From NCBI GenBank assembly GCA_002383375.1, contig DFYR01000039.1:31039-47259 (forward strand): 16,221 nucleotides of DNA, read 5' to 3'. The number at the start of each line of letters is the position of its first letter. The stretch's first letter is position 1. Positions 1-8,092 of the stretch are shown here, one piece after another. The notes under the pieces were generated by a model. That model had not been told where the DNA came from and searched no databases. It saw only the letters and a list, made by a program, of their open reading frames with translations. Both the position numbers and the translations under genes were made by a program. Source of the stretch: Spirochaetaceae bacterium UBA4077. GTDB taxonomy: Bacteria > Spirochaetota > Spirochaetia > Treponematales > Rectinemataceae.

Positions 1-70
1 GGCCGGCGCTTCTTTATAGTTTATTTTGATGCCATCCCGTTTCAGCGCTTCCTTTTATCGATCCCCAATG

Positions 71-76
71 TATAAT
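71..76 (+). promoter_or_regulatory. Candidate -10 box for dnaB
   Basis: A perfect TATAAT lies 24 bases before the dnaB start codon, which would give a short leader of about 17 bases. The matching -35 position (about 48-53) is only a poor fit, so an activator or a weak promoter is possible. The ribosome-binding site is also weak: AAGG at 83-86, about 13 bases from the ATG. dnaB often lies downstream of ribosomal protein genes such as rplI, but nothing in the first 99 bases looks like the end of rplI, so independent transcription here is plausible. Confidence 0.4.
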
Positions 77-99
77 TCAGCGAAGGCCCAAATAAGACA

Positions 100-1440
100 A
101 TGAACAGCGAAAGCCTGAAAGACAAGATACCGCCCCACAACCAGGAGGCTGAACAGGCCTGCCTGGGAGCCCTGCTGTTAGACCCCGACAGTCTCGCATC
201 CGTCGTCCGCTATATCCGCCCCGACGATTTTTACATCCCTTCCCACAATCAGATATTCGCGGCAGTCATCGCGCTGCATGAAAAGGGCCAGAAGGCGGAC
301 ATTATCACTATAACGGAGGAAATGCGCCTTGCAGGCAGTCTTGAAAGGGCAGGGGGACCGGGCTACATCGCTGCCCTCACCTCCATGACCCCTTCAGCGG
401 CCAATGTGGAGTATTACGCCCAGATCATACAGGAAATGTCCACTCGGCGAAGTCTTATTCGGCTGTCTTCGGAGGTTAGCTCGCTGGCTTATGACGATAC
501 TTCCGAGACCGGACCCATCCTGGACCAGATACAGGCGAAGATTTTCGAGATAACCCAAAACCGCAGGACGGCATCTTATCATTCGATCAAAGAGCTTATT
601 CCCGACACCATAACGGTCATCGAGCAGCTGAGCAACAATCCCAATGCCTTTACCGGCATTCCCTCTGGCCTGACCGACCTGGATGCCATGACCTCGGGAT
701 TTCAGAACTCCGAGTTCATCGTCATCGGCGCACGGCCTTCGGTGGGAAAAACCGCGCTGGCCTTGACCTTCACCTCCCATATTGCGATCAGCTGCAAAAT
801 CCCAGCCGCCTTCTTTTCTTTGGAGATGTCCGAACGGGCGCTGATGAACAGAATTATAAGCTCAGAAGCCATGGTCCCCGGCGAGCGCATCCGCACTGGT
901 CGCCTGCGCAGTTCCGACCTCAACGACCTTATGGATGCTGCTGGAAGAATCTACGAGGCTCCCCTCTACATCGTTGACATGCCCAACATGAAGCTGCTGG
1001 AGCTGCGTACGATGGCAAGAAGGTTAGTCCTCGAGCGGGGGGTCAAGATAATCTTTGTTGACTACATAACCCTAATAACCCACGAAAACGCCGAGCTTCC
1101 CCGTTGGGAGCAGATATCCGCAATTTCACGCTCCCTCAAGTCCCTAGCCCGGGAGCTGGACATCCCTATCGTCGCCCTGTCTCAGCTCAAGCGAGAAGCG
1201 GAGGGAAAGCAGCCCAACCTGGCCGATGTCCGGGAATCGGGATCCATCGAGCAGGATGCAGACCTTATTCTTTTCCTGCACAGGGACAGGGAGATCAACA
1301 AGACCCAGGAGCAGCGCTCAGAGCAGATAGAGACAGAACTTATCGTAGCAAAACAGCGTAACGGCCCCATCGGCAAGACCAACGTCTGGTTCAAGCCTGC
1401 CTACGCTAAATTCGTCAACATGGAGCGCTACGAGCGCTAG
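100..1440 (+). CDS. dnaB: Replicative DNA helicase DnaB
   Basis: The hexameric 5'-3' helicase unwinds the chromosome ahead of the replication fork and recruits primase, which is also encoded in this window (dnaG). Residues 8-110 form the helical N-terminal domain, starting with the typical PPHNQEAEQACLGALL. A linker follows, then the RecA-like ATPase domain from about residue 180. Walker A is GARPSVGKT (210-218), and Walker B is KIIFVDYI (316-323) with D321. The H4 region SQLKREAEGK...VRESGSIEQDADLI spans 361-390, and the KQRNGP arginine-finger region is at 418-423. The length (446 aa) is normal and no intein interrupts the ATP site. The gene converges with rseP, and no strong terminator is visible between them. 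The function is certain; the exact start is likely, since the N-terminus aligns with the family. Confidence 0.97.
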   Translation: MNSESLKDKIPPHNQEAEQACLGALLLDPDSLASVVRYIRPDDFYIPSHNQIFAAVIALHEKGQKADIITITEEMRLAGSLERAGGPGYIAALTSMTPSAANVEYYAQIIQEMSTRRSLIRLSSEVSSLAYDDTSETGPILDQIQAKIFEITQNRRTASYHSIKELIPDTITVIEQLSNNPNAFTGIPSGLTDLDAMTSGFQNSEFIVIGARPSVGKTALALTFTSHIAISCKIPAAFFSLEMSERALMNRIISSEAMVPGERIRTGRLRSSDLNDLMDAAGRIYEAPLYIVDMPNMKLLELRTMARRLVLERGVKIIFVDYITLITHENAELPRWEQISAISRSLKSLARELDIPIVALSQLKREAEGKQPNLADVRESGSIEQDADLILFLHRDREINKTQEQRSEQIETELIVAKQRNGPIGKTNVWFKPAYAKFVNMERYER

Positions 1441-1478
1441 CCCAAAACTGAAGGCCAGCTGGAAACCGCCGTCAGGGA

Positions 1479-2846
1479 TCAGCGTCCCGAAAAGAAAAGA
1501 ATGTCGCTGAAGGTGGCGATAAAGAATAAAAGCAGGATCATCGCCGCCCCTACGAACTGGAAACGGTAAATCGTGGTGGTCAGAAGGGGCTTGCGCCTGA
1601 GCATTTCAGCGACCGAAAGCACAATCTGTCCACCGTCCAAGGCGGGAATAGGCAAGAGGTTCATGATAAAAAGACTCACCGAAAGAAAGGCTAAAAAACT
1701 GAGTATATAGCTGAGGCCAGCCAATCCGGAGGACGAGAGGCTGGTTTGGGTCGCGCTGCCGATGAGATAGGTGATCCTCGCGGGCCCTGATACGGCCTTG
1801 AAGAGATTGACTCCCCTAAACAGCATGCCGAGCCCTTTAAGGCTTAGACCAATCATCTCAAAGCTCTCGGCCCAGCCCTGAATGAAGGCCTGTCCGATCG
1901 AAGCGCTTTTTTCTTGCTTTACGATCGTGGCAAAGGAGATTCCCAAGGGAGATGAATCGCTGTCATAGGAGAGCACGAGATTGAGGTCCCTGATTTCGCC
2001 GGCCCTTTGTACCCTTATTGAAACCCGTTCCGGTTTTTCGGAGAGAACGGAGGAGACGTCGATGGAGTGCTCCACCGGTTTGCCCTGAATCTCAAGGATA
2101 CGGTCGCCGCTCTGGATGCCGGCGATAGCAGCAGAGCTATCAGCGGCAACCGACGCCACAAGGGGCTCAACCCAAGCGTAAACGCCGATAAGCCCCTGGC
2201 CGCTGTCCTTGTCCAGTCTTGGACGGATTGGAAGCACAAGGCGGCTTCCCGAACGCTCCACTTCGAAGAGCAGTTCCTTCTGGGCGTTCACGCTGACCAT
2301 GTCCTGTAGATCTGAGTAATCCCGGACGGGCTTCCCGTCGATGGCGATCACCCAATCCCCAGTTTTAAGACCAGCTGCCTGGGCAGGACTCGGCTCCCCG
2401 GAGACTTGAGCCGAGAGAAGCGGATAGTCTGATGCCAAGACAATCCTGTTTGGCAGGGTTTCGATACGCAGGCCTACAAAGGCGACAATCGCGAAGAGGA
2501 GAGCGGCGAACAGGAGATTGAAACTAGGCCCGGCTAGGAGTATGAGAATCCGCTTCCACGCAGGTTCCCCATAAAAAGAGCCTTTTTCCTTGGGGATATG
2601 GGCGAGTTTGCGTTCCAGCGCCTGTTTAAAGCCTTCCTCTCCCTTCATGCGGCAGTAGCCTCCCAAGGGAAAGGCTGAAATTCTCCACTCCGTGCCGTTG
2701 CGGCTGAAGCCAAGGAGCTTCGGTCCCATGCCAATGGAAAAAGCCTCGACTTCTATACCCAGTGAACGGGCGGCAATGAAATGCCCAAGCTCGTGGATGA
2801 GAACGACAATGGAAAGACCGAGTAGTCCATAGATGACTGTCAACAT
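1479..2846 (-). CDS. rseP: Site-2 intramembrane zinc metalloprotease RseP
   Basis: This M50-family protease cuts transmembrane segments of anti-sigma factors or leftover signal peptides inside the inner membrane. The active-site HELGH (18-22) sits in the first membrane helix, followed by the FPLGGYCRMKGE loop (59-70). A second helix lies near 100-127. Two PDZ domains cover about 145-205 and 225-292, the second with the GIQSGDRILEIQGKPV signature. The third zinc ligand, D404, is in LPIPALDGGQ (398-407), and the last membrane helix is at about 431-448. At 455 aa with tandem PDZ domains it matches the E. coli type. Its ATG overlaps the dxr stop region by seven bases, and GGAG lies about six bases upstream, so it is translationally coupled as the last gene of the block. 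No rseA-like substrate gene is nearby, so the substrate is unknown. Confidence 0.95.
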   Translation of the reverse strand: MLTVIYGLLGLSIVVLIHELGHFIAARSLGIEVEAFSIGMGPKLLGFSRNGTEWRISAFPLGGYCRMKGEEGFKQALERKLAHIPKEKGSFYGEPAWKRILILLAGPSFNLLFAALLFAIVAFVGLRIETLPNRIVLASDYPLLSAQVSGEPSPAQAAGLKTGDWVIAIDGKPVRDYSDLQDMVSVNAQKELLFEVERSGSRLVLPIRPRLDKDSGQGLIGVYAWVEPLVASVAADSSAAIAGIQSGDRILEIQGKPVEHSIDVSSVLSEKPERVSIRVQRAGEIRDLNLVLSYDSDSSPLGISFATIVKQEKSASIGQAFIQGWAESFEMIGLSLKGLGMLFRGVNLFKAVSGPARITYLIGSATQTSLSSSGLAGLSYILSFLAFLSVSLFIMNLLPIPALDGGQIVLSVAEMLRRKPLLTTTIYRFQFVGAAMILLLFFIATFSDILFFSGR

Positions 2847-4066
2847 TGAATCTCCGCGACAAAGGACCTGGCGTTTTCCCTGGCCTTGCCGTCATGATAA
2901 AAGATACTATCCAAATCCTCGGCGGGCAAAGACCAGTCAGCGCTCAAGCTGTTTTCGACTACCCTGGCAATGTCGGTAAAGCGAATTCTGCCTTCCACGA
3001 AGGCTTCCACAGCCACTTCGTTCGAAGCATTATAGGCTATCGCGGCAGCTTCACCTTGTCGAAGCGATTCTCTGGCGAGCCGGAGCATGGGAAAGCGCAG
3101 AAGATCGGGATCAAAGAAGCTTAAAGTCTTGCCAGCCAGATCGAGCCTTCCGAAGGCTGATTCCACTTCATCAGGCCACTGAAGGGCAATATCGATGGGC
3201 AGGCGCATGTCGGGTCTGGACAGGTTGGCATAGAGAGATCCGTCCACAGTCCGTACCAGGGCATGCACAAGGCTTTGAGGATGTATGAGAACCCTCACCC
3301 TTTGTTCCGGAAAACCGAAGAGTCGCACAGCCTCGATCAGTTCCAGGCCTTTGTTGGCCAGGGTAGCTGAATCAATGCTTATCTTTTTCCCCATCTTCCA
3401 GACCGGATGGGCGGCGGCCTGGGCAGGACGTATAGCCTCCAGCTCCTTAAGGGACTTGTCCCTGAACGGTCCTCCGGAAGCGGTTATACAGAGCTCCTGG
3501 ACCGATGGGATGCCGCAACGGTTAACAAGCTGAAAAAGCGCCGCATGCTCCGAATCGACGGGCAGTATTGAGAGACTGCTCTTCCTGGCCAGGGATGAGA
3601 GAAGACCGAAGCCCATGACCACCGACTCTTTGTTGGCCAGCGCCAGGTTCATTCCATTCTGCAATGCAAGATAGGAGGCTTTGAGACCGGAGGAGCCTGC
3701 TATGCCATTCACCACCAAATCAGCGTTGCAGTGCTCCAGAAGCTGTTCTACTGCGTCCCCGCCGATAAACTTCAGGCTGCGGGCAAGCTCTAGGCGGAGG
3801 ATTTTCTCCGACTCTTGTTTTAACTCCGCATTGAGTTCTGCCGAAACAGCAACCTGTCCGCCGGTGGAGAAGCCGGTACTGCCCAGGGCGAGCAAAGCCC
3901 CGGGATAGCGTTTCGACAGCTCGAGCAATCCCTTGAGGTCGCTGTTTGCCGAAAGCCCGGTTACCTCGAAACTGCCGGGTAGCCTGTGGTTAGCCTCTTC
4001 CACGCATTCAAGAGTCTGCCTGCCAATAGAACCGGTTGCGCCGAGTATTATCAGCTTTTTAGTCAT
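2840..4066 (-). CDS. dxr: 1-deoxy-D-xylulose 5-phosphate reductoisomerase
   Basis: Dxr makes 2-C-methyl-D-erythritol 4-phosphate with NADPH, the committed step of the MEP isoprenoid pathway and the target of fosmidomycin. Its products feed UppS, encoded two genes upstream. Numbering from the chosen start, the NADPH-binding loop is GATGSIG (9-15). The metal ligands are D171 and E173 in PVDSEHAALFQ and E242 in LANKGLELIEA. The substrate loop has SGGPFRDK (197-204) and W223, and HPQSLVH is at 262-268. I chose the ATG at 4066 (408 aa) because it is preceded by AGGA at a good distance and begins directly with the nucleotide-binding strand. An in-frame ATG at 4102 would add 12 residues and overlap cdsA by 28 bases. 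The protein is slightly longer than the usual 380-400 aa. Confidence 0.96.
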   Translation of the reverse strand: MTKKLIILGATGSIGRQTLECVEEANHRLPGSFEVTGLSANSDLKGLLELSKRYPGALLALGSTGFSTGGQVAVSAELNAELKQESEKILRLELARSLKFIGGDAVEQLLEHCNADLVVNGIAGSSGLKASYLALQNGMNLALANKESVVMGFGLLSSLARKSSLSILPVDSEHAALFQLVNRCGIPSVQELCITASGGPFRDKSLKELEAIRPAQAAAHPVWKMGKKISIDSATLANKGLELIEAVRLFGFPEQRVRVLIHPQSLVHALVRTVDGSLYANLSRPDMRLPIDIALQWPDEVESAFGRLDLAGKTLSFFDPDLLRFPMLRLARESLRQGEAAAIAYNASNEVAVEAFVEGRIRFTDIARVVENSLSADWSLPAEDLDSIFYHDGKARENARSFVAEIQC

Positions 4067-4074
4067 AACGGATC

Positions 4075-4956
4075 CTAGCCTAAGGGAGGAAAGAATCCCC
4101 AAATTGAAGCCAGTGCGATAAAGAGGGGTGCGGAGAAGAAAAGGCTGTCAAAGGAATCTAAAATACCGCCTCTGCCTGGTATGAAGGAGCTTGAGTCCTT
4201 GACCCCTGCTGAGCGTTTAAGGGCGCTTTCTACCAGATCGCCCACTATCACCGTCAGGCCGACGCATAGTCCCGTGAAAAGAAGCAAGGCCAACGAAGTG
4301 AAGCCGGCTTGAGGAAACAGGAAATAAGAAATGAGTGCCGCGATGAGTGAACCCAAAAGTCCTCCGATAAAACCCGCCAGACTCTTGTTGGGTGATACTG
4401 CCACAATGCCCCGCTTGCGCCCCAGTGTGACGCCGACTAGCCAGGCCATGCTGTCGTTGCCCGAGGTCATGAGGAGGAATATGAAAAGCGGAGTGCTGTG
4501 CTGGGAAAAGCATGAACCGATGTAGACAAGGCAGGCGCCGAACACACCGCAGTAGAAATAGCTGAACAAGGCTGCGGCGATTCTGGGAAGGAGGGCATCG
4601 AGTTGGTCTTTATTGGAAAATGCAAAAGGGGCTATCGCCGCAAGACCGCCTAATAGGGAAACGATGAGAAGGATCTCCAGGGGACTTTTTTCAGAAGGTA
4701 GGCGAGATCCGAAGAGAGGTGAAAGGTAGACAAGGGCGGAACTCAGCAGGGCGAGAACCGCCAGGTAGGACCGATTTAGCTTTATGCCTTTTTTTTCGAA
4801 GAGTCCGGCTGTTTCATACAGGGCTCCTTGCTGAATCCCCATCGCTGCCAACACTATAAGTAAATTTCTTCCGAAGGAGGCATAGAGTTCGAAGAGGATG
4901 AAAAGCGGAACGCCAAGAAAGAAGACCAAGAGGCGTTGTATGGTGTTCTTGGTCAT
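4075..4956 (-). CDS. cdsA: Phosphatidate cytidylyltransferase
   Basis: CdsA converts phosphatidic acid and CTP to CDP-diacylglycerol, the precursor of bacterial phospholipids, in the inner membrane. The 293-aa protein is almost entirely hydrophobic, with about seven or eight predicted membrane segments. The C-terminal signature is present: SALKRSAGVKDSS (244-256) followed by PGRGGILDSFDS (260-271), including D254, D267 and D270. Upstream are the conserved Asp of SGNDSMAW (165-172) and SPNKSLAGFIGG (188-199). In the signature the usual His and Arg of GHGGxxDRxD are Arg and Ser. Variation at these positions also occurs in other CdsA proteins, so I still expect activity. The start codon directly abuts the uppS stop (TAAATG) and is preceded by GGAGG, so translation is tightly coupled. 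Confidence 0.92.
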   Translation of the reverse strand: MTKNTIQRLLVFFLGVPLFILFELYASFGRNLLIVLAAMGIQQGALYETAGLFEKKGIKLNRSYLAVLALLSSALVYLSPLFGSRLPSEKSPLEILLIVSLLGGLAAIAPFAFSNKDQLDALLPRIAAALFSYFYCGVFGACLVYIGSCFSQHSTPLFIFLLMTSGNDSMAWLVGVTLGRKRGIVAVSPNKSLAGFIGGLLGSLIAALISYFLFPQAGFTSLALLLFTGLCVGLTVIVGDLVESALKRSAGVKDSSSFIPGRGGILDSFDSLFFSAPLFIALASIWGFFPPLG

Positions 4957-5652
4957 TTACAGACCTCCAAAGCGACGCTCTCTGGAACGGTAGTCCGTCA
5001 GGGCTTTATCCAGTTCATGTTCATCGAAATCAGGCCACAGGCAGTCGGTAAAATAGAGCTCCGAATAAGCGGACTGCCAGAGTAGAAAATTCGACAGCCT
5101 CATCTCTCCGCCAGTTCGGATGATCAGGTCGGGATCAGGCAGCCCAGGGTGATCCAGATTGGAGGCAATGTCCTTTTCAGCTAGATGGTCCGTGGCGCCA
5201 CCTTCAGCGAGAGACCGACCGACAGCCCGTACTATTTCATCCCTTCCGCCGTAATTGATGGCAAGGTTGACCACCATGCCTGGAAAATCCGCCGTATCCC
5301 GCACCACATTGTCGATCTCCCGGAGAATATCGGAAGAGAGGCCGCTGCGGTTGCCTGAATGAAGGAGTTTTATTCGGTTTTTGCGATAGAAATCCAGTTC
5401 CGCCGCGAGGTGAGTCCTGATGAGTCCCATGAGGAATCCCACCTCTTCCTTTGTACGCTTCCAGTTTTCGGTGGAAAAGGTATAGAGGGAAAGATACGAG
5501 ACTCCTCGTTCGGAGCAGGCCGCCACAATTCGCTTGGCTGCTTCCAGGCCTTGCCGGTGGCCTTCTGTGCGCTGCAGACCCCGTCTGGTAGCCCAGCGTC
5601 CGTTACCATCCATGATTATCGCAACATGGAGGGAGGCAGATGAGGTACCCAT
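4957..5652 (-). CDS. uppS: Undecaprenyl diphosphate synthase (cis-prenyltransferase)
   Basis: UppS condenses farnesyl diphosphate with isopentenyl diphosphates in cis to make the C55 lipid carrier for peptidoglycan and other wall polymers. The family signatures are complete. IIMDGNGRWA (12-21) carries the catalytic D15. GHRQG is at 31-35, YTFSTENWKR at 57-66, and VVNLAINYGGRDE at 127-139. The C-terminal substrate site IIRTGGEMRLSNFLLWQ (177-193) is followed by SELYFTD (197-203). The length, 231 aa, is typical. The chosen ATG leaves a short 11-residue leader before the first core strand, as in relatives. The upstream AGGA is about 11 bases away, so initiation is probably modest. The gene lies 26 bases after frr and abuts cdsA. 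Confidence 0.96.
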   Translation of the reverse strand: MGTSSASLHVAIIMDGNGRWATRRGLQRTEGHRQGLEAAKRIVAACSERGVSYLSLYTFSTENWKRTKEEVGFLMGLIRTHLAAELDFYRKNRIKLLHSGNRSGLSSDILREIDNVVRDTADFPGMVVNLAINYGGRDEIVRAVGRSLAEGGATDHLAEKDIASNLDHPGLPDPDLIIRTGGEMRLSNFLLWQSAYSELYFTDCLWPDFDEHELDKALTDYRSRERRFGGL

Positions 5653-5678
5653 TAGGCTACTGGTCCTGGATTAGGCAT

Positions 5679-6233
5679 TCAAACTTCCATGATTTCTTTT
5701 TCTTTTTCTTCGAGAACCTTGGCAATCTGGACTATATAGGAATCGGTGAGTTTCTGAAGCTCTTCCTCTTCCTTTTTTATGGCATCTTCGGCGAGCTTTT
5801 CGCTGGCCGACGTTTTTTTCATCTCTTCTAGGCTATCCCTTCTGATATTGCGAATCGCAACTCTCGACTGCTCAGCAATGGCCTTGGCTGATTTGACCAA
5901 GTCCTTTCTGCGCTGTTCGGTGAGGGGAGGGATGGCGAGCCGTATAACCTTGCCGTCGTTGGAGGGGTTAAGGCCAAGTTCGGATTTGAGAATGGCTTTT
6001 TCGATTTCGCTGAAAAGGGCTCTGTCCCAGGGCTGAACAACGATGAGCCGGGCTTCGGGCACCGAGATGGTCGCCACCTGGCTCAAGGGAGTCTTTTGTC
6101 CGTAATAATCCACCCGTATCTTGTCCAAAAGGGCTGGAGAGGCTCTTCCTGTCCTGATGCCGTTAAACTCGTCCTTGAGCGCGGCTATGGTCTTTTTCAT
6201 CCTTGATTCGCAGGTTGTCCTTACGGATTCCAT
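5679..6233 (-). CDS. frr: Ribosome recycling factor
   Basis: RRF works with EF-G to split the post-termination ribosome complex so the subunits can start again. The tRNA-shaped protein has a three-helix bundle (about 1-30 and 105-184) and a beta domain (about 31-103). Recognisable elements are FNGIRTGRASPALL (23-36), TISVPEARLIVVQPWD (55-70), LAIPPLTEQRRKDLVK (99-114) and RVAIRNIRRDS (124-134) with the functionally important R132. The C-terminal helix is very rich in Glu and Lys. The length is 184 aa, the family norm. A GGGGGA stretch about seven bases before the ATG can serve as ribosome-binding site. In many bacteria pyrH lies between tsf and frr; here the 77-base gap holds only inverted repeats. 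Confidence 0.97.
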   Translation of the reverse strand: MESVRTTCESRMKKTIAALKDEFNGIRTGRASPALLDKIRVDYYGQKTPLSQVATISVPEARLIVVQPWDRALFSEIEKAILKSELGLNPSNDGKVIRLAIPPLTEQRRKDLVKSAKAIAEQSRVAIRNIRRDSLEEMKKTSASEKLAEDAIKKEEEELQKLTDSYIVQIAKVLEEKEKEIMEV

Positions 6234-6256
6234 CGGCTTTTCCCCCGAGTAAGACT

Positions 6257-6305
6257 GCCGGGCCCGAACAGGCTGTTCCAGGTCCGGCGATTCAAATCGA
6301 TTTGA
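6257..6305 (-). repeat. Hairpin plus 14-bp palindrome between tsf and frr
   Basis: The gap between tsf and frr holds two inverted structures. At 6292-6305 is a perfect 14-bp palindrome, TCAAATCGATTTGA. At 6257-6288 is an imperfect hairpin with outer arms GCCGG/CCGGC and inner arms GAACAG/CTGTTC. No run of T follows on either strand, so neither looks like a classical intrinsic terminator. They may act in RNA processing or partial termination, or mark the site where pyrH sits in other genomes. This last point is inference. Confidence 0.45.
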
Positions 6306-6310
6306 CTGGC

Positions 6311-7165
6311 TTAGACAGCCTCGCCAACCTTTATGTAGTAGTAATCGACTACGGAAAAATCAACACCCGATTCTTTCTTCACCGCGGCCAGGGCTGCGGC
6401 GACGCTCATTTTCTCGTCCCGCACAAAAGGTTGATCCATGAGACAGACTTCAGCCATGAGCTTTTTAAGCTTTCCGGCCAGAATGCCCTCGACCACCTTA
6501 GCGGGCTTGGACTTAAGCTTTTCGTCCAGTTCGACCTGTTTCGCGAAAATTTCTTTCTGCTCCTCGATCCAGGAAGCATCGGGCTTGCTCTGATCCAGGA
6601 ACATGGGATTGAAGGCGGCGATATGCAGGGCTGTATCGTGGATGAAAGTCTTGACCGACTCACCGACAAAGGCATCGCTGGAAGCCGAAGAAGCCTTTAC
6701 CACTACGACGATTTTTCCTTCGCCATGAGTATAGCTGTGGAGGTACTCCCCGGGGCCGGCCGCGAAATAGCGTACACGCTTGAGCGCGATGTTCTCCTTG
6801 ATGACGACGGCAATATCCTTGACCATGGCATCGAGGGTGTCGTTGGCCGCATCTGCTTTCATCTGGAAAGCTTTGTCGGCAATTTTCTGGCCGGCGGCGA
6901 TGAAATCAGCATTCTTAGCCACAAAATCGGTCTCACAGACGATCTCCACGAGGGAGATAGCCTTGTCGGACTCTACGATAAAGATCCGGCCCTCGTTGGT
7001 AGCCCGGCCTGAACGTTTCTCAACGCCCGCCATGCCCCATTCCCGCAGTAGCTTTTCGGCGGCTGCGAAATCGCCCTGGGCTTCCATAAGAGCTTTTTTG
7101 CAATCCATCATTCCCGCGCCGGTTTTCTCCCGGAGGGTTTTAATGTCTGTCGCTTTTATTTCCAT
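6311..7165 (-). CDS. tsf: Translation elongation factor Ts
   Basis: EF-Ts is the guanine nucleotide exchange factor that reloads EF-Tu with GTP. The N-terminal UBA-like domain IKTLREKTGAGMMDCKKAL (8-26) continues to about residue 52. The core carries CETDFVAKN (77-85), whose TDFV inserts into EF-Tu. IKENIALKR (122-130) precedes the second subdomain, and CLMDQPFVRDEKMSV (241-255) marks the C-terminal module. The length of 284 aa is normal for the long bacterial form. The start codon lies 11 bases after the rpsB stop with GGAG seven bases upstream, so it is co-transcribed with rpsB, the almost universal arrangement. Confidence 0.97.
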   Translation of the reverse strand: MEIKATDIKTLREKTGAGMMDCKKALMEAQGDFAAAEKLLREWGMAGVEKRSGRATNEGRIFIVESDKAISLVEIVCETDFVAKNADFIAAGQKIADKAFQMKADAANDTLDAMVKDIAVVIKENIALKRVRYFAAGPGEYLHSYTHGEGKIVVVVKASSASSDAFVGESVKTFIHDTALHIAAFNPMFLDQSKPDASWIEEQKEIFAKQVELDEKLKSKPAKVVEGILAGKLKKLMAEVCLMDQPFVRDEKMSVAAALAAVKKESGVDFSVVDYYYIKVGEAV

Positions 7166-7176
7166 TGCAGGACTCC

Positions 7177-8079
7177 TTACTTTGTCTCGTACAGCTTGTC
7201 TTCATCGATGATGGGCAAGCTCGTATCTGCCTCCGCATCCTCGGCTGCGGGAGCGCTGGCGCTGGACTCGGCCGACTCAGCCTTGGCCGCATAACTGTCG
7301 ATATCCACCTCGACCTCTTCCTCTTCCTTGCGCACCGCGTCGGTGTGGACCTCTTCGGTCTCATCGGCAGGCAGGGTCTCGATGATCTTGAGGCCTTCGG
7401 ATGCGCCGGCTTCGACTACAGCGTTGGCGATGATCTGGGTGAAGAGGCTTATTGACCTGATGGCGTCGTCATTGCCGGGAATGGGATAGGTGATCCCCTC
7501 AGGATTGCAGTTGGTGTCGACCACGGCGGCGATGGGGATTCCCAGACGCTGGGCTTCGGCCACGGCGATGGCTTCCTTTCTGGTATCCACAACGAAAATG
7601 ATGCCCGGAAGGTCCTTCATCTCCTTGATGCCGCCCAGGTTTTTCTCTAGCTTTACCTTTTCTTTCTGCAGACTCGCGATTTCCTTCTTGGTGAGGCTTT
7701 CAAAGGTGCCGTCCACTTCCATGCGCTCGATCTTTTTTAGGCGCTGGATGGATTTCTTGATGGTACTGAAGTTGGTAAGCATGCCGCCGAGCCAGCGGTT
7801 ATTGATGTAGAACTGTTCGCAGCGCTCTGCTTCTTTCTGGATGGCCGTCTGGGCCTGTTTTTTTGTTCCGACGAAGAGCACCGACTTTCCGGAGCTGACG
7901 GTTTTCTGAACCGCGTCGTAGGCGTCTTTGATCGCCTGGATGGTCTTCTGCAGGTCGATGATGTGGATTCCATTGCGCTCGGCGAAGATGAATTTCTTCA
8001 TCCTGGGATCCCAGCGCTTTACCTGATGGCCGAAATGCACACCGGACTCAAGCAGGTTCTTCATTGTGACTACTGCCAC
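7177..8079 (-). CDS. rpsB: 30S ribosomal protein S2 (uS2) with long acidic tail
   Basis: S2 binds the back of the 30S head/body junction and is needed for recruitment of S1. The core is typical: MKNLLESGVHFGHQVKRW (6-23), FIFAERNGIHIIDLQKT (30-46), FVGTKKQAQ (69-77), NNRWLGGMLTNF (93-104), and the C-terminal IIFVVDTRKEAIAVAEA (160-176) with IPGNDDAIRSI (200-210). The start is a GTG at 8079, supported by GGGAGGA five bases upstream; the next ATG is codon 6. At 300 aa the protein is about 50 residues longer than usual. The extra part (about 226-300) is a low-complexity acidic tail rich in Glu, Ala, Ser and Asp, probably disordered. A hairpin stands directly before the ribosome-binding site. Confidence 0.97.
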   Translation of the reverse strand: MAVVTMKNLLESGVHFGHQVKRWDPRMKKFIFAERNGIHIIDLQKTIQAIKDAYDAVQKTVSSGKSVLFVGTKKQAQTAIQKEAERCEQFYINNRWLGGMLTNFSTIKKSIQRLKKIERMEVDGTFESLTKKEIASLQKEKVKLEKNLGGIKEMKDLPGIIFVVDTRKEAIAVAEAQRLGIPIAAVVDTNCNPEGITYPIPGNDDAIRSISLFTQIIANAVVEAGASEGLKIIETLPADETEEVHTDAVRKEEEEVEVDIDSYAAKAESAESSASAPAAEDAEADTSLPIIDEDKLYETK

Positions 8080-8092
8080 GTGTTCCTCCCGT

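Noticed and set aside
1..75. Open frame on the + strand ending in TAA at 73-75 that might be the tail of an upstream gene
   Set aside because: Only 24 codons are visible and they match no family I know, including rplI. Too short to call.
4067..4102. Upstream ATG extending dxr by 12 residues
   Set aside because: The extension overlaps cdsA by 28 bases, and the start at 4066 has a better-placed AGGA and begins at the conserved nucleotide-binding strand.
6203..7012. Long open frame (269 codons) on the + strand opposite tsf and frr
   Set aside because: It is a mirror of the EF-Ts coding strand, has no ribosome-binding site and resembles no protein family; tsf is beyond doubt.
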